64,000 bases of DNA, from positions 2,418,001 to 2,482,000 of the forward strand of contig NZ_CP065373.1 of NCBI RefSeq assembly GCF_015710575.1. Reading direction: 5' to 3'. The stretch comes from Mycolicibacterium mengxianglii (GTDB lineage Bacteria; Actinomycetota; Actinomycetes; Mycobacteriales; Mycobacteriaceae). Below the pieces are notes generated by a model. It was not told where the DNA came from. It searched no databases and saw nothing but the letters and a program-made list of their open reading frames with translations. This document shows, piece by piece, positions 30,188 to 38,385 of the stretch. Position 1 is the first letter of the stretch; each line of letters begins with the position of its first letter. Position numbers and translations under genes: made by a program.

Positions 30188-31192
30188 ATGAAGACTTTCG
30201 TCGCTTCCCGGGTGGCCGCCACCTTCGTCATCCTGATCGCACTGACCGCGGTGATGTTCGTCTTGCAGCACATCTCTCCGTTGGACCCGGTGAAAGCCCA
30301 GATGGGCGCGCAGGCCTCCGCGCAGGCAGTGGCCGCCCGTCGGGAGGCGCTCGGGCTCAACGAGCCGCTACTGACCCAGTTCTGGCACTATCTGACCGGG
30401 GCGGTCCAGGGTGATCTCGGGACTTCATACCGGACCCGGCATCCGGTCGCTTCGGATCTGGGCGACTTCCTGCCCGCCACACTGGAATTGGCGTTGTTCG
30501 GCATGGCGTTGGCGGTGGCGTTGGCGGTGTTGCTGGCTTTTTCCACCGCGCTGAAGTGGCGCGGGTCGAGCGTGCTGCGGGCAGTGCTGTTCACCGGTGC
30601 TTCCGCGCCGATGTTCCTGCTCGGCATTCTCGGGCTGATCGTCTTCTATCAGCAGCTGGGGTGGGTCCCGGCCAACGGGCGCATCGGTGTCGCAAACCCG
30701 CCCACCGGTCCCACCGGCCTGCTGACCGTCGACGGGCTGATCCGCGGGCGGTTCGATGTCGTCGCCGACGCCCTGGACCACCTGATCCTGCCCGCCCTGG
30801 TGATCGCCGTCGGACCGGCAGTGGCGATCGGCCGGGTGCTGCGCTCGAGTCTGCTTTCGGACATGGACAGCGACTACGCCAGAACCGCTCGCGCCAAAGG
30901 CCTTTCCGAGGTTGCCATCACGGCCAGGCACGTGCTGCGGAACTCGGTGGGCGCCGCGCTGTCGATGACCGGCCTGCAGATCGGGCTGATGTTCTCCGGT
31001 GTGCTGGTGGTCGAGCAGGTGTTCGGCTGGCCGGGTATCGGTCAGTACATCGCCCAGAGCATCCCGGTCGCCGACTTTCCGGCCATAGCCGGGGTGACAT
31101 TGATGCTCGGCGCGCTCTACGTCCTCATCAACACCGCTGTTGACCTGCTGCAGGCTGCCGCAGATCCACGTATCGCAATCACAGGAGGTTAG
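30188..31192 (+). CDS. ABC importer permease, DppB-like
   Basis: This 334-residue second permease has six spans, the N-terminal RVAATFVILIALTAVMFVL, the periplasmic loop with GDLGTSYRTRHPV, and an EAA loop with YARTARAKGLSEVAITARH. It starts 12 bases after the DppC-like gene and ends in AGGAGGTTAG, so that the ribosome site for the next short ORF lies within its last codons. Confidence 0.93.
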   Translation: MKTFVASRVAATFVILIALTAVMFVLQHISPLDPVKAQMGAQASAQAVAARREALGLNEPLLTQFWHYLTGAVQGDLGTSYRTRHPVASDLGDFLPATLELALFGMALAVALAVLLAFSTALKWRGSSVLRAVLFTGASAPMFLLGILGLIVFYQQLGWVPANGRIGVANPPTGPTGLLTVDGLIRGRFDVVADALDHLILPALVIAVGPAVAIGRVLRSSLLSDMDSDYARTARAKGLSEVAITARHVLRNSVGAALSMTGLQIGLMFSGVLVVEQVFGWPGIGQYIAQSIPVADFPAIAGVTLMLGALYVLINTAVDLLQAAADPRIAITGG

Positions 31193-31411
31193 GTGCGACA
31201 ACCACTCATCGTCGGCGACCCCGTTCTCGTCGTCGTCGACATCCAGGAAGGCCGGGGACTGTCGGTCGAGCAGGCCGGCATCCCCGTCATGCCCGGACAT
31301 GACGAGCGGGTCGGCGCGGTCCGCACGTCCGCCGAAATCGTCACTGCCTTTTCCCGCGTTGCCGCGTCCGTTTCACCAGTCAGCACCATCCTCGAAGGAG
31401 CCGCCCGATGA
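31193..31411 (+). pseudogene. Truncated isochorismatase-family hydrolase
   Basis: The 72-residue ORF begins like a cysteine hydrolase of the isochorismatase family: VGDPVLVVVDIQEG, with the catalytic Asp, then PVMPGHDERVGAVRTSAEIV. It stops at about a third of the usual ~200 residues, and the Lys and Cys catalytic parts are absent. The remaining 3' part (VAASVSPVSTILEGAAR) runs into the next gene's start with a 4-base overlap (ATGA). GTG at 31193 has a strong AGGAGG site, so it may still be translated and may serve to couple translation of the lipoprotein gene. An internal deletion is the likely cause. Confidence 0.65.
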
Positions 31412-33015
31412 GCAACCCACCCCGGCGTACGTCCGCGCGCCGCCGCAGCCTGGCGGCACTCGCCGCAGGTGCGACCGTCATGCTGACCCTGGCTGCGTGC
31501 GGCGGATCCGACTCCGGCGGTGGTGAACCCAACGCGGCGCCGGCCGACAAGGTGCTGCATCTGTCCTTCCTGCAGGATCCGGGGCAGCCGCCGGACCCGG
31601 ACGTCTTCTACGCCGGTCAGGGTCTGCTGTTGACCACCAACATCTATGAAGGCCTGCTGCAGTACAAGGCGGGCACCGAAAAGCCGGAGATCGAGCCGCT
31701 GCTGGCCACCGAATGGACCGAGTCGCCAGACCACAAGGTGTTCACCTTCAAGCTGCGCGAAGGTGTCACCTTCCACGACGGAACGCCGTTCACCTCGGCA
31801 GCGGTGAAGGCGTCGTTCGACCGTCGACTCGCGGTGAACCAGGGACCTGCGTACATGGTCCAGGGCATCGAATCCATCACCACTCAAGGCGATTTCGACG
31901 TCACCATCACCCTCACAGAACCCAACGCCGCGTTCCTGGACTACATCGCCGCCCCGTATGGCCCGCGGATGGTCAGCCCGACCGGCCTGGAGAAGAACGC
32001 CGGTGACGACAATGCCGAGAGCTATCTGACCAACCATGACCTGGGCACGGGGCCGTACACCCTGACCGCCGCCGAGGTGGGTTCGCGTTACGCACTGGCT
32101 GCTTTTGATGAATATTGGGGCGACAAGCCCTATTTCGAGACCGTCGAGATCCCGGTCGTCACCGACGTCTCGGCACAGCAGTTGCAGTTCAACAACGGCC
32201 AGATCGCCGCCATCCTGCATGACCTGCCGTCCTCGGCGGTGCAGTCCTATCTCGATGACGACAAATACAACCACTACTCACTGCCGACGATGATGTCGAA
32301 CTACCTGTACCTCAACCCGCACAAGGGGATGCTCACCGATGCGGGCAACCGCACCGCCCTGCTGCAGGCGATCGATGCCGAGGCACTGGTGAAACAGACG
32401 TACTTCGGGCGTGGCAAGGTGGCCGAACAGGTGTACCCGCCGAACATGATGGCACCGGAATTCGCCAAGCAGGACATCGCGCACGATCCGTCCAAGCTGA
32501 CCGAGATCGCCGCCGGACTGCCGGCCGATCAGAAGTCCATCACCATCGGCTACGACTCATCGAACCCAGATAATCAGTTGGTCAGCAACCTGATCCAGAC
32601 GCAACTGGCCGCAGCAGGGCTGACCGCGAAGGTGCAGAGCTACCCGACTTCGGAGATCTACGGCTGGATCGGCACCGACGGTATGTCCGCACCCGATGTG
32701 TTCACCGCGCTGGCGTGGCCGGACGCTCCCTCGCCCTACACCTGGGGCCACATCTCGTTCGACCCGGACGGCGGCCTGAATTACCTGGGTTGTTCGGCGC
32801 CGCCGATCACCGAGGCGCTGGCCGAGGGCCTGGTATCCGGTGCACCGGAACCGTTCTCGACGGCAGCACTGGAAGCCACCAAGACCGGCTGCTGGATGAA
32901 CATCGCCGACGTCGACGACTTCATGGTGGCGCAGCCGTGGCTCAAGGGCGTGGAGGAATCCCATGTCGTCACCAATCCGAACACGTTGCGTCTCGCGACG
33001 TTGACGGCCGGGTGA
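31408..33015 (+). CDS. ABC importer substrate-binding lipoprotein (family 5)
   Basis: This is a 535-residue extracytoplasmic binding protein of the DppA/OppA/NikA family. The signal peptide ends in a lipobox, TLAAC, with the acylated cysteine at residue 31. The mature part has NIYEGLLQY, the family's LREGVTFHDGTPFT element (~125) and a typical two-lobed length. The ligand cannot be named. ATG 31408 overlaps the short isochorismatase-like ORF by 4 bases and has GAAGGAG upstream. It completes the importer encoded by the three preceding genes. Confidence 0.93.
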   Translation: MSNPPRRTSARRRSLAALAAGATVMLTLAACGGSDSGGGEPNAAPADKVLHLSFLQDPGQPPDPDVFYAGQGLLLTTNIYEGLLQYKAGTEKPEIEPLLATEWTESPDHKVFTFKLREGVTFHDGTPFTSAAVKASFDRRLAVNQGPAYMVQGIESITTQGDFDVTITLTEPNAAFLDYIAAPYGPRMVSPTGLEKNAGDDNAESYLTNHDLGTGPYTLTAAEVGSRYALAAFDEYWGDKPYFETVEIPVVTDVSAQQLQFNNGQIAAILHDLPSSAVQSYLDDDKYNHYSLPTMMSNYLYLNPHKGMLTDAGNRTALLQAIDAEALVKQTYFGRGKVAEQVYPPNMMAPEFAKQDIAHDPSKLTEIAAGLPADQKSITIGYDSSNPDNQLVSNLIQTQLAAAGLTAKVQSYPTSEIYGWIGTDGMSAPDVFTALAWPDAPSPYTWGHISFDPDGGLNYLGCSAPPITEALAEGLVSGAPEPFSTAALEATKTGCWMNIADVDDFMVAQPWLKGVEESHVVTNPNTLRLATLTAG

Positions 33016-33019
33016 GGCG

Positions 33020-33880
33020 TTGAACCTCGTCCACAAGAGCAAGGTGCGGCGCATCGTGCTGCTGACGCTGGGCTGGGAAGACTTGCCCAAATCGGTGTCG
33101 GTGCACGGTGCCCCCGACGACGTGCGGATGCGTGAACCCGTCCCCGGCGTGCTGCTGCAGACCGACGGCGGCTGGGTACTGCTCGACACCGGGTTCAACA
33201 CCGCGCTCATCCGGGATCCGTACCTGCGACGGCGGTTCTATCCGTCGGTGGAGTACCAGCCGCTGCTGCCCGGTCCCGGCGAGCCGATCGAGGAGAGCCT
33301 GGCCGACATCGGGGTCGATATCGACGACATCCACCTGGTGGCGTTGTCGCACCTGCACGTCGACCACGCCGGCGGCCTGAAACTGTTCTCCGGCAAGGTG
33401 CCCGTACACGCGCAGCGGCGGGAGTTGGAGTTCGGGCTGTCAAATCATCCTGAGCCCGAGAAGCATGCGATCTTCCGGATCGACTTCGACGATCCGAGTA
33501 TCGACTGGCGGCTGGCCGACGGGGAAGCCGAGATCGCCCCAGGCATCACGGCGGTGCCCACCTACGGGCACACGCCCGGCCATCAGAGCTTCGTGGTCGA
33601 ACTCGATGAGAGCGTCACCGGGGGAACGGGACCGAACGGTTACGTGTTCGCCTTCGACGCCGCGGACCTCACCGAGAACATCGAGCACGAACTGGCGATC
33701 GGCGGGTATGTCGGCGTGGAACCGGAGGAGACCGTGGAACCCATCCGCCGGCTCAAACGATTGGCCGGAGACCTGGGGTATCCGTTGATCCCTGGACACG
33801 ACCCGCACGTGTGGCCGGAGATGACCCAGCACTTCCACGATCGCTTCGGTGCGATTCCCCCGAAGGGAGAACACGTTTGA
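33020..33880 (+). CDS. Metallo-beta-lactamase-fold hydrolase (lactonase-like)
   Basis: This 286-residue MBL-fold enzyme has the metal motif HLHVDHAGG (His111, His113, Asp115, His116), a downstream GHTPGH and a late GHDPHVW. The overall layout resembles N-acyl-homoserine lactonases and related lactone or amide hydrolases. It starts at TTG 33020, 4 bases after the lipoprotein stop. Its place between the importer and the dioxygenase suggests it processes the imported compound. It is not evidence for quorum quenching by itself. Confidence 0.85.
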   Translation: MNLVHKSKVRRIVLLTLGWEDLPKSVSVHGAPDDVRMREPVPGVLLQTDGGWVLLDTGFNTALIRDPYLRRRFYPSVEYQPLLPGPGEPIEESLADIGVDIDDIHLVALSHLHVDHAGGLKLFSGKVPVHAQRRELEFGLSNHPEPEKHAIFRIDFDDPSIDWRLADGEAEIAPGITAVPTYGHTPGHQSFVVELDESVTGGTGPNGYVFAFDAADLTENIEHELAIGGYVGVEPEETVEPIRRLKRLAGDLGYPLIPGHDPHVWPEMTQHFHDRFGAIPPKGEHV

Positions 33881-34512
33881 CCTCGTTCTCATCGGCGCGA
33901 CCGGTGCGGATGGCTGACTGCCGGGGGCTGTGGCGTCGCACCCTGCTGATCGACACCGACGGCCGCAGGGACACCACCGCCGATGTGCGTTGGCTCCAGG
34001 GCATCACCGCGTTCGTCGACCTGCGCCGGCCGGCGCCGGGGAGCCCGTTCCTCCAGGATGGGTTTGCCGGGTGGCTGCACCAGCACGATGACGTGTTCGA
34101 GTGGAGCCGGTTCACCGGTGTGCAGCCTGCCGGCGAGCATCCCGATGCCGGCCGGATGTGCTGGGAGGGCGATGTCCTGGTGGAAACCGGGGTGCACGCC
34201 GACTACGTCGAACACTGGGTACTCGAACCCGCGCCGGGCCCGTGCTGGGGGCTGTCGCTGGCCGGGACCGGCGGCGGCCAGGGGTTGCTGGTGCGAGTGG
34301 GTGGGCATTTCGGCTGGGCCACCGACACCGTCGACGGGGTGGAGATCTCGCTGGGCAGGGTCAGTGGCGCCGGGTGGGAGATCACCGACTCCTGCCAGCC
34401 CGCCCGCCACGGCGTCGAGCTGAGGCCCCGATTGCGCGCGAGCGCACTCACGGTGGGGCACAGCGGCGAGGCCTGGACGGTCACAAACAGCGAAGGAGAG
34501 GTGAGAGTGTGA
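33877..34512 (+). CDS. Unknown protein in the importer/dioxygenase operon
   Basis: This 211-residue cytosolic protein overlaps both neighbours by 4 bases, so it is clearly part of the operon. I recognise no family. It is rich in Trp and Gly, with blocks such as TADVRWLQGITAFVDLRRP, a short VHADYVEHWVLEP and GGHFGWATDTVDGVEIS. The alternation suggests a beta-barrel, lipocalin-like or cupin-like fold; this is a guess from pattern only. TTG at 33877 is the overlapping start, and there is no better one in frame near the family start of the conserved text. Confidence 0.6.
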   Translation: MTSFSSARPVRMADCRGLWRRTLLIDTDGRRDTTADVRWLQGITAFVDLRRPAPGSPFLQDGFAGWLHQHDDVFEWSRFTGVQPAGEHPDAGRMCWEGDVLVETGVHADYVEHWVLEPAPGPCWGLSLAGTGGGQGLLVRVGGHFGWATDTVDGVEISLGRVSGAGWEITDSCQPARHGVELRPRLRASALTVGHSGEAWTVTNSEGEVRV

Positions 34513-35564
34513 ACAGCGCAGAGACATTGACGACAGCCGGGGCATTCACCGAGGTGCCCGTGATCAACATCAGCGGGCTGTACGCCGACGAGCGTGCCAC
34601 CCGGGAAGCGGTGGCCGCCGAGCTGGGCCGTGCAGCCCGTGACGTCGGCTTCTTCTACATCAGTGGAGCCGACGTCGACGAGGCACTGTTCGAGGCCCTG
34701 CTGGCGTCGACCAAGGAGTTCTTCGCGTTACCGGCGGAGGAGAAGATGCGCTCCTACATCGGGTTGTCCCGGTGTCACCGGGGGTATGTGCCCACTGGCG
34801 AGGAGGGTCTCAACGGCGAGAAGCCGGACCTCAAAGAGGCATTCGACACCGCGCTGGACCTGCCCGCCGATGACCCCGACTACCTGGCCGGCAACCCGAT
34901 GCTGGGGCCCAACACCTGGCCCGAGCTGCCCGGTTTCGCCGAGACGGTGACCGCCTATTACACGGCGGTACTGGCCGTCGGGCAGAAGTTGTTGTGGGCG
35001 TTCGCAGTTGCGCTCGGCGAGGACCCGGACACCTTCACCCGACATGCCACCAAGACGCCGAGCCAACTACGGCTGGTGCATTACCCCTACGACCCGGACG
35101 CCCAGGACGGGCTGGGCATCGGCGCGCACAGCGACTATGAGTGCTTCACCCTGCTGAAGCCGACGGCACCGGGGTTGGAGGTGCTCAACGGTGCCGGTGA
35201 CTGGATCGATGTGCCGCCGATCCCCGGGACGTTCGTCGTCAACATCGGCGACATGCTCGAACTGTGGACCAACGGGGCGTTCGTCGCCACCAGCCACCGC
35301 GTCCGGAAGGTGAGCCAGGAGCGGTACTCGTTCCCGTTGTTCTTCAACGTCGACTACCACACCGAGGTGAAACCCCTGCCGCAGTTCGTCACCGACGACG
35401 GTCCGGCCCGGGCGCCGCTGCGGGCGGGGGAGCATCTGTTCGCCCAGACCGCACAGACTTTCGCCTATCTGCGGTCGCGGATCGACAGCGGTGAACTGGT
35501 GCTGCCCAGTGGGTCACTGGAGGTGAACTCCTTCGGGCAACAGGCGCTGCAGGCGCGCAACTGA
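34509..35564 (+). CDS. Fe(II)/2-oxoglutarate-type dioxygenase (isopenicillin N synthase-like)
   Basis: This 351-residue member of the isopenicillin N synthase/2OG dioxygenase family has the iron ligands in GAHSDY (His207, Asp209) and TSHRV (His263). The 2-oxoglutarate-binding RYS motif at 272-274 suggests 2-oxoglutarate is the co-substrate. The N-terminal DIOX_N region has VPVINISGLY and DVGFFYISG. It uses a GTG start overlapping the upstream gene by 4 bases (GTGA). It is the last gene of the operon and converges on the SnoaL-like gene with one base between. The likely role is to oxidise the imported substrate. Confidence 0.92.
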   Translation: MNSAETLTTAGAFTEVPVINISGLYADERATREAVAAELGRAARDVGFFYISGADVDEALFEALLASTKEFFALPAEEKMRSYIGLSRCHRGYVPTGEEGLNGEKPDLKEAFDTALDLPADDPDYLAGNPMLGPNTWPELPGFAETVTAYYTAVLAVGQKLLWAFAVALGEDPDTFTRHATKTPSQLRLVHYPYDPDAQDGLGIGAHSDYECFTLLKPTAPGLEVLNGAGDWIDVPPIPGTFVVNIGDMLELWTNGAFVATSHRVRKVSQERYSFPLFFNVDYHTEVKPLPQFVTDDGPARAPLRAGEHLFAQTAQTFAYLRSRIDSGELVLPSGSLEVNSFGQQALQARN

Positions 35565-35565
35565 G

Positions 35566-35928
35566 CTAGCCCTGTTGCGTGGGCACAAACTCGGGCTGAT
35601 CCAGGATTCGCAGCCAGCTGCCGTCGGCCTGCCGCCGCACCACCTGGGCGCGGGCGCCGGCACCGTCACGTGGCGGTGTGGAGGTCAATGCGATATCGCC
35701 GATGATCAGGGTGGGCAACGGGTCCTCCTGTTCGAACCGGGGACGCTGGTCGAGCACCTGCTGCCACAGTTGCCGGATCGCGGCACGTCCCACCGTGTGG
35801 CTGCCGGGCGGGTAGGCCAGCACGGCGTTCTCTTCGTAGAGCTGCGCCACACCTTCGGCGTCCCCGGCGTTGGAGAACTCGACGAACAGCCGGGTCAGGT
35901 CTTCGGGGTGCTGTGCTTTCGATCGCAT
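35566..35928 (-). CDS. SnoaL-like/NTF2-fold protein
   Basis: This 120-residue protein has the start of a SnoaL-like domain: EDLTRLFVEFSNAGDAEGVAQLYEEN, then LAYPPGSHTVGRAAIR. The fold is a cone-shaped alpha-beta barrel used for small-molecule hydrolysis or isomerisation or just binding. It is divergent from a LysR-type regulator across 103 bases, the classical arrangement for a LysR target. Confidence 0.8.
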   Translation of the reverse strand: MRSKAQHPEDLTRLFVEFSNAGDAEGVAQLYEENAVLAYPPGSHTVGRAAIRQLWQQVLDQRPRFEQEDPLPTLIIGDIALTSTPPRDGAGARAQVVRRQADGSWLRILDQPEFVPTQQG

Positions 35929-36031
35929 GGTGGTGTCCTCTCCTGCGTTCTCGCTCTGACACCCACTACGTTCGTCCTGCCCGAGTCAGAAGTCCAACAG
36001 ATAGTTCTTCTCGCAGCTACAATCAACGGTT

Positions 36032-36910
36032 ATGGAGCTGAGGCAGCTCGAGTACTTCGTGGCCGTCGCCGAAGAAGCCAACTTCACGCGCGCCGCCGCG
36101 CGGGTGCACATCAGCCAGTCCGGTGTCAGCGCACAGATCAAGGCGCTGGAATCCGAACTCGGTCAACCGTTGTTCGACCGGTCCTCCCGCGTGGCCCGAC
36201 TGACTGCGGCGGGGAAGGCGGCGCTGGGGCCGGCGCGAGCGGCCCTGGCGGCCACCGCGGCTGTGCGAGATGCGGTGGACGACGTGGCCGGTGTCCTACG
36301 CGGCACGCTGTGCATCGGAATGGTGACCGGATGCACCATCACGCCGCTGTTCGCAGCTGTCGAAGCCTACCGGCAGGTTCATCCCGGGGTGAAACTTGCG
36401 ATGCGCGAGAATGATTCACAATCGATGCTGGCCGAAATCGAAACAGGCAGCCTCGACCTGGCGATCGTCGGCACGGCTGGTGCACCGCCGGCCACCGTGG
36501 AGTCGATGACCATCATCAGCGAACCGCTGGCCGCGTTGGTGCCGGCCGGGCACGCGTTGGCCGGCCGCAAGAGGGTGGACTACGCCACGTTGGTAGGGGA
36601 GCCGCTGGTGTCGATGCCGTCGGGCACCGGTGTGCGCGCTGCACTCGAAATCGGTTGTGAGCAGCTGGGTTTCGCCCCCCTGGTCGCCGTCGAGGCCAGT
36701 GCCGCCGACGCCATCGCCGATCTCTGTGCGCGCGGCGTCGGCATCGGGGTGCTGTCGGAATCCATGGCGCGGGAGTACACCGACCGGCTTTCTGTGGTGC
36801 GGCTTGGTGGCAACCCGGTGCCTGCTGTCCTGGCCGTGGTCTGGTCTCGCACACCGAGCCCAGCGGTGCGGGCATTCGTCCCGCGACTCGCTGCGGCATT
36901 CAAGAAGTAG
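36032..36910 (+). CDS. LysR-type transcriptional regulator
   Basis: This 292-residue LysR regulator has its N-terminal winged helix-turn-helix (ELRQLEYFVAVAEEANFTRA then ISQSGVSAQIKALE) followed by a two-lobed effector domain. It is divergent from the SnoaL-like gene, so it probably controls that gene and itself from the 103-base gap. Nothing in the sequence says which effector it binds. Confidence 0.93.
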   Translation: MELRQLEYFVAVAEEANFTRAAARVHISQSGVSAQIKALESELGQPLFDRSSRVARLTAAGKAALGPARAALAATAAVRDAVDDVAGVLRGTLCIGMVTGCTITPLFAAVEAYRQVHPGVKLAMRENDSQSMLAEIETGSLDLAIVGTAGAPPATVESMTIISEPLAALVPAGHALAGRKRVDYATLVGEPLVSMPSGTGVRAALEIGCEQLGFAPLVAVEASAADAIADLCARGVGIGVLSESMAREYTDRLSVVRLGGNPVPAVLAVVWSRTPSPAVRAFVPRLAAAFKK

Positions 36911-36923
36911 CGCCAACCCGGGG

Positions 36924-38297
36924 TTACGGGTCATCGGGGGCGAGGAGTCGCTCCGGGTGGTGGTAGGTGTTGATGCGGGATTGCCCGCAGTCGAGTGCCG
37001 GTGGTGGGATCCATTCGGTGATTCCGTCGCCGCGTTTGCCGGTGGTCCACGAAGTGTTCTCGATGAGCCGGTTGTGCGGGCCGCAGGCGAGGGTGAGGTC
37101 GTCGATGTCGGTGTTGCCGCCGCGCTTCCAGTCCAGGGTGGCGTGATGGACCTGGCATTGATAGCCCGACGCGGTGCAGCCGGGCGCGGTACAGCCTCGA
37201 TCCTTGGCCAACAACACGATTCGCTGCCCTGGTGAGGCCAACCGCTTACTGCGACCGAGGTGGAGCGGGATGCCGTTGCCGTCGAAGATGCACAGGTAAT
37301 GGAATGCGTGGCTGGCCATCCGGATCAGGTCGCTCATCGGGATGAGGGTGCCGCCGGCGGTGACCGCGTGCCCGGCGCCCTTCTCGAGTTCGGCCAGGGT
37401 GGTGGTGACGATGACGGTGGTGGGTAGGCCGTTGTGGTGTCCGAGTTCACCGCAGGCCAGTAGGGCACGGAACGCAGCGACGAGGGCATCGTGGTCGCGT
37501 TGGGCTTGGGTGCGAGTGTCGGTGCGCGCCTGCTCGTCCGACGGGGCGCCGTCCACCGTGGGCTGCTCGTCGTCAGGGTTGCACATTCCTGGGGCGCCGA
37601 GTTTGGCTTTGACCGCCTCGATCAGTGAAGCAAGCTCGGGGGTGGCGGTGATGTGGACATCGACGGTGCCGTCGGCGTTCTGGCGTCCGATCCTGACGCT
37701 GCGAGATTTGGCACGGTCCTTCTCGGTGAACTCGCCGTCCTGGTTGAGCAGGTAGAGCTTTTTGTCCACGGCCCGGCTGAACTCGTTGGAAGCCACTTCG
37801 ACCGCGAGGCGGGCGAATTCCCGCTCACACGCCGCACGCTTGCGGTAGTCGACGAACGAGGGCACTTTGGTGAAGAACCAGCGGACTTTCTCGATGTGCT
37901 CTGTGCTGATCAGGCCGTGGATCTGGCCGCGGGCCATGTTCGGCAGCACAGGCTCGAGCGGCTCACCGGTCATCGTTGTGCGCGGGCCCACGGCATCGGC
38001 ATCGTCGAGGCGGCGACGGGCTTCGGTGGTGCTGATCCGCAACCGTTGGGACAACACCGCGTGATAGGTCGTCGCGCCCAACTCCGTCGGCGTGCACTCG
38101 GTACGCAGCCGCTGGTAGATCTTGTGGTCCAGGACGGGTTGGGCGCGGTGGACGGCTTCGCGGCGTTGCTGCAACTCCAACAACTCCAGCGGACCGAACC
38201 CGTCGATCGACAGCCGGTTCATCTGTGCAGTCAAGGTTTCCAATTGCGCCAGGGCAGCCAGCATCGCCTCCTTGTCGGCCACCGCTGAACTACCCAT
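36924..38297 (-). CDS. DUF222/13E12-type HNH endonuclease-like protein
   Basis: This 457-residue member of the mycobacterial 13E12 repeat family has a DUF222 N-terminal domain (~10-250) and a C-terminal HNH domain. The HNH part shows CTAPGC, a Cys-x-VHH segment (CQVHH) and CGPHNR. These fit a zinc-stabilised HNH nuclease fold, although most family members are unstudied. An exact SOS box (38301-38316) lies immediately upstream of the chosen ATG at 38297, so LexA-controlled expression after DNA damage is likely. An in-frame GTG at 38321 would place the box inside the gene. Confidence 0.9.
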   Translation of the reverse strand: MGSSAVADKEAMLAALAQLETLTAQMNRLSIDGFGPLELLELQQRREAVHRAQPVLDHKIYQRLRTECTPTELGATTYHAVLSQRLRISTTEARRRLDDADAVGPRTTMTGEPLEPVLPNMARGQIHGLISTEHIEKVRWFFTKVPSFVDYRKRAACEREFARLAVEVASNEFSRAVDKKLYLLNQDGEFTEKDRAKSRSVRIGRQNADGTVDVHITATPELASLIEAVKAKLGAPGMCNPDDEQPTVDGAPSDEQARTDTRTQAQRDHDALVAAFRALLACGELGHHNGLPTTVIVTTTLAELEKGAGHAVTAGGTLIPMSDLIRMASHAFHYLCIFDGNGIPLHLGRSKRLASPGQRIVLLAKDRGCTAPGCTASGYQCQVHHATLDWKRGGNTDIDDLTLACGPHNRLIENTSWTTGKRGDGITEWIPPPALDCGQSRINTYHHPERLLAPDDP

Positions 38298-38300
38298 GAC

Positions 38301-38316
38301 TCGAACGCTAGTTCGA
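38301..38316. promoter_or_regulatory. SOS box (LexA site) at the HNH gene
   Basis: TCGAACGCTAGTTCGA matches TCGAAC-N4-GTTCGA at all fixed positions. It sits 3 bases upstream of the HNH gene's ATG, a position that would allow LexA to block transcription starting around it. Chance occurrence of this 12-base pattern in 64 kb is very unlikely. Confidence 0.9.
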
Positions 38317-38385
38317 ACCACCGACAGAAAATGCCAGATGGTGACACCTGTTACTCAAGTGGCAGAAGAGCTTTTGATGGTGCGT

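Noticed and set aside
33020..33880. Quorum-quenching AHL lactonase
   Set aside because: The HxHxDH motif marks the MBL superfamily only; context points to the ABC operon, and there is no evidence for acyl-homoserine lactone use.
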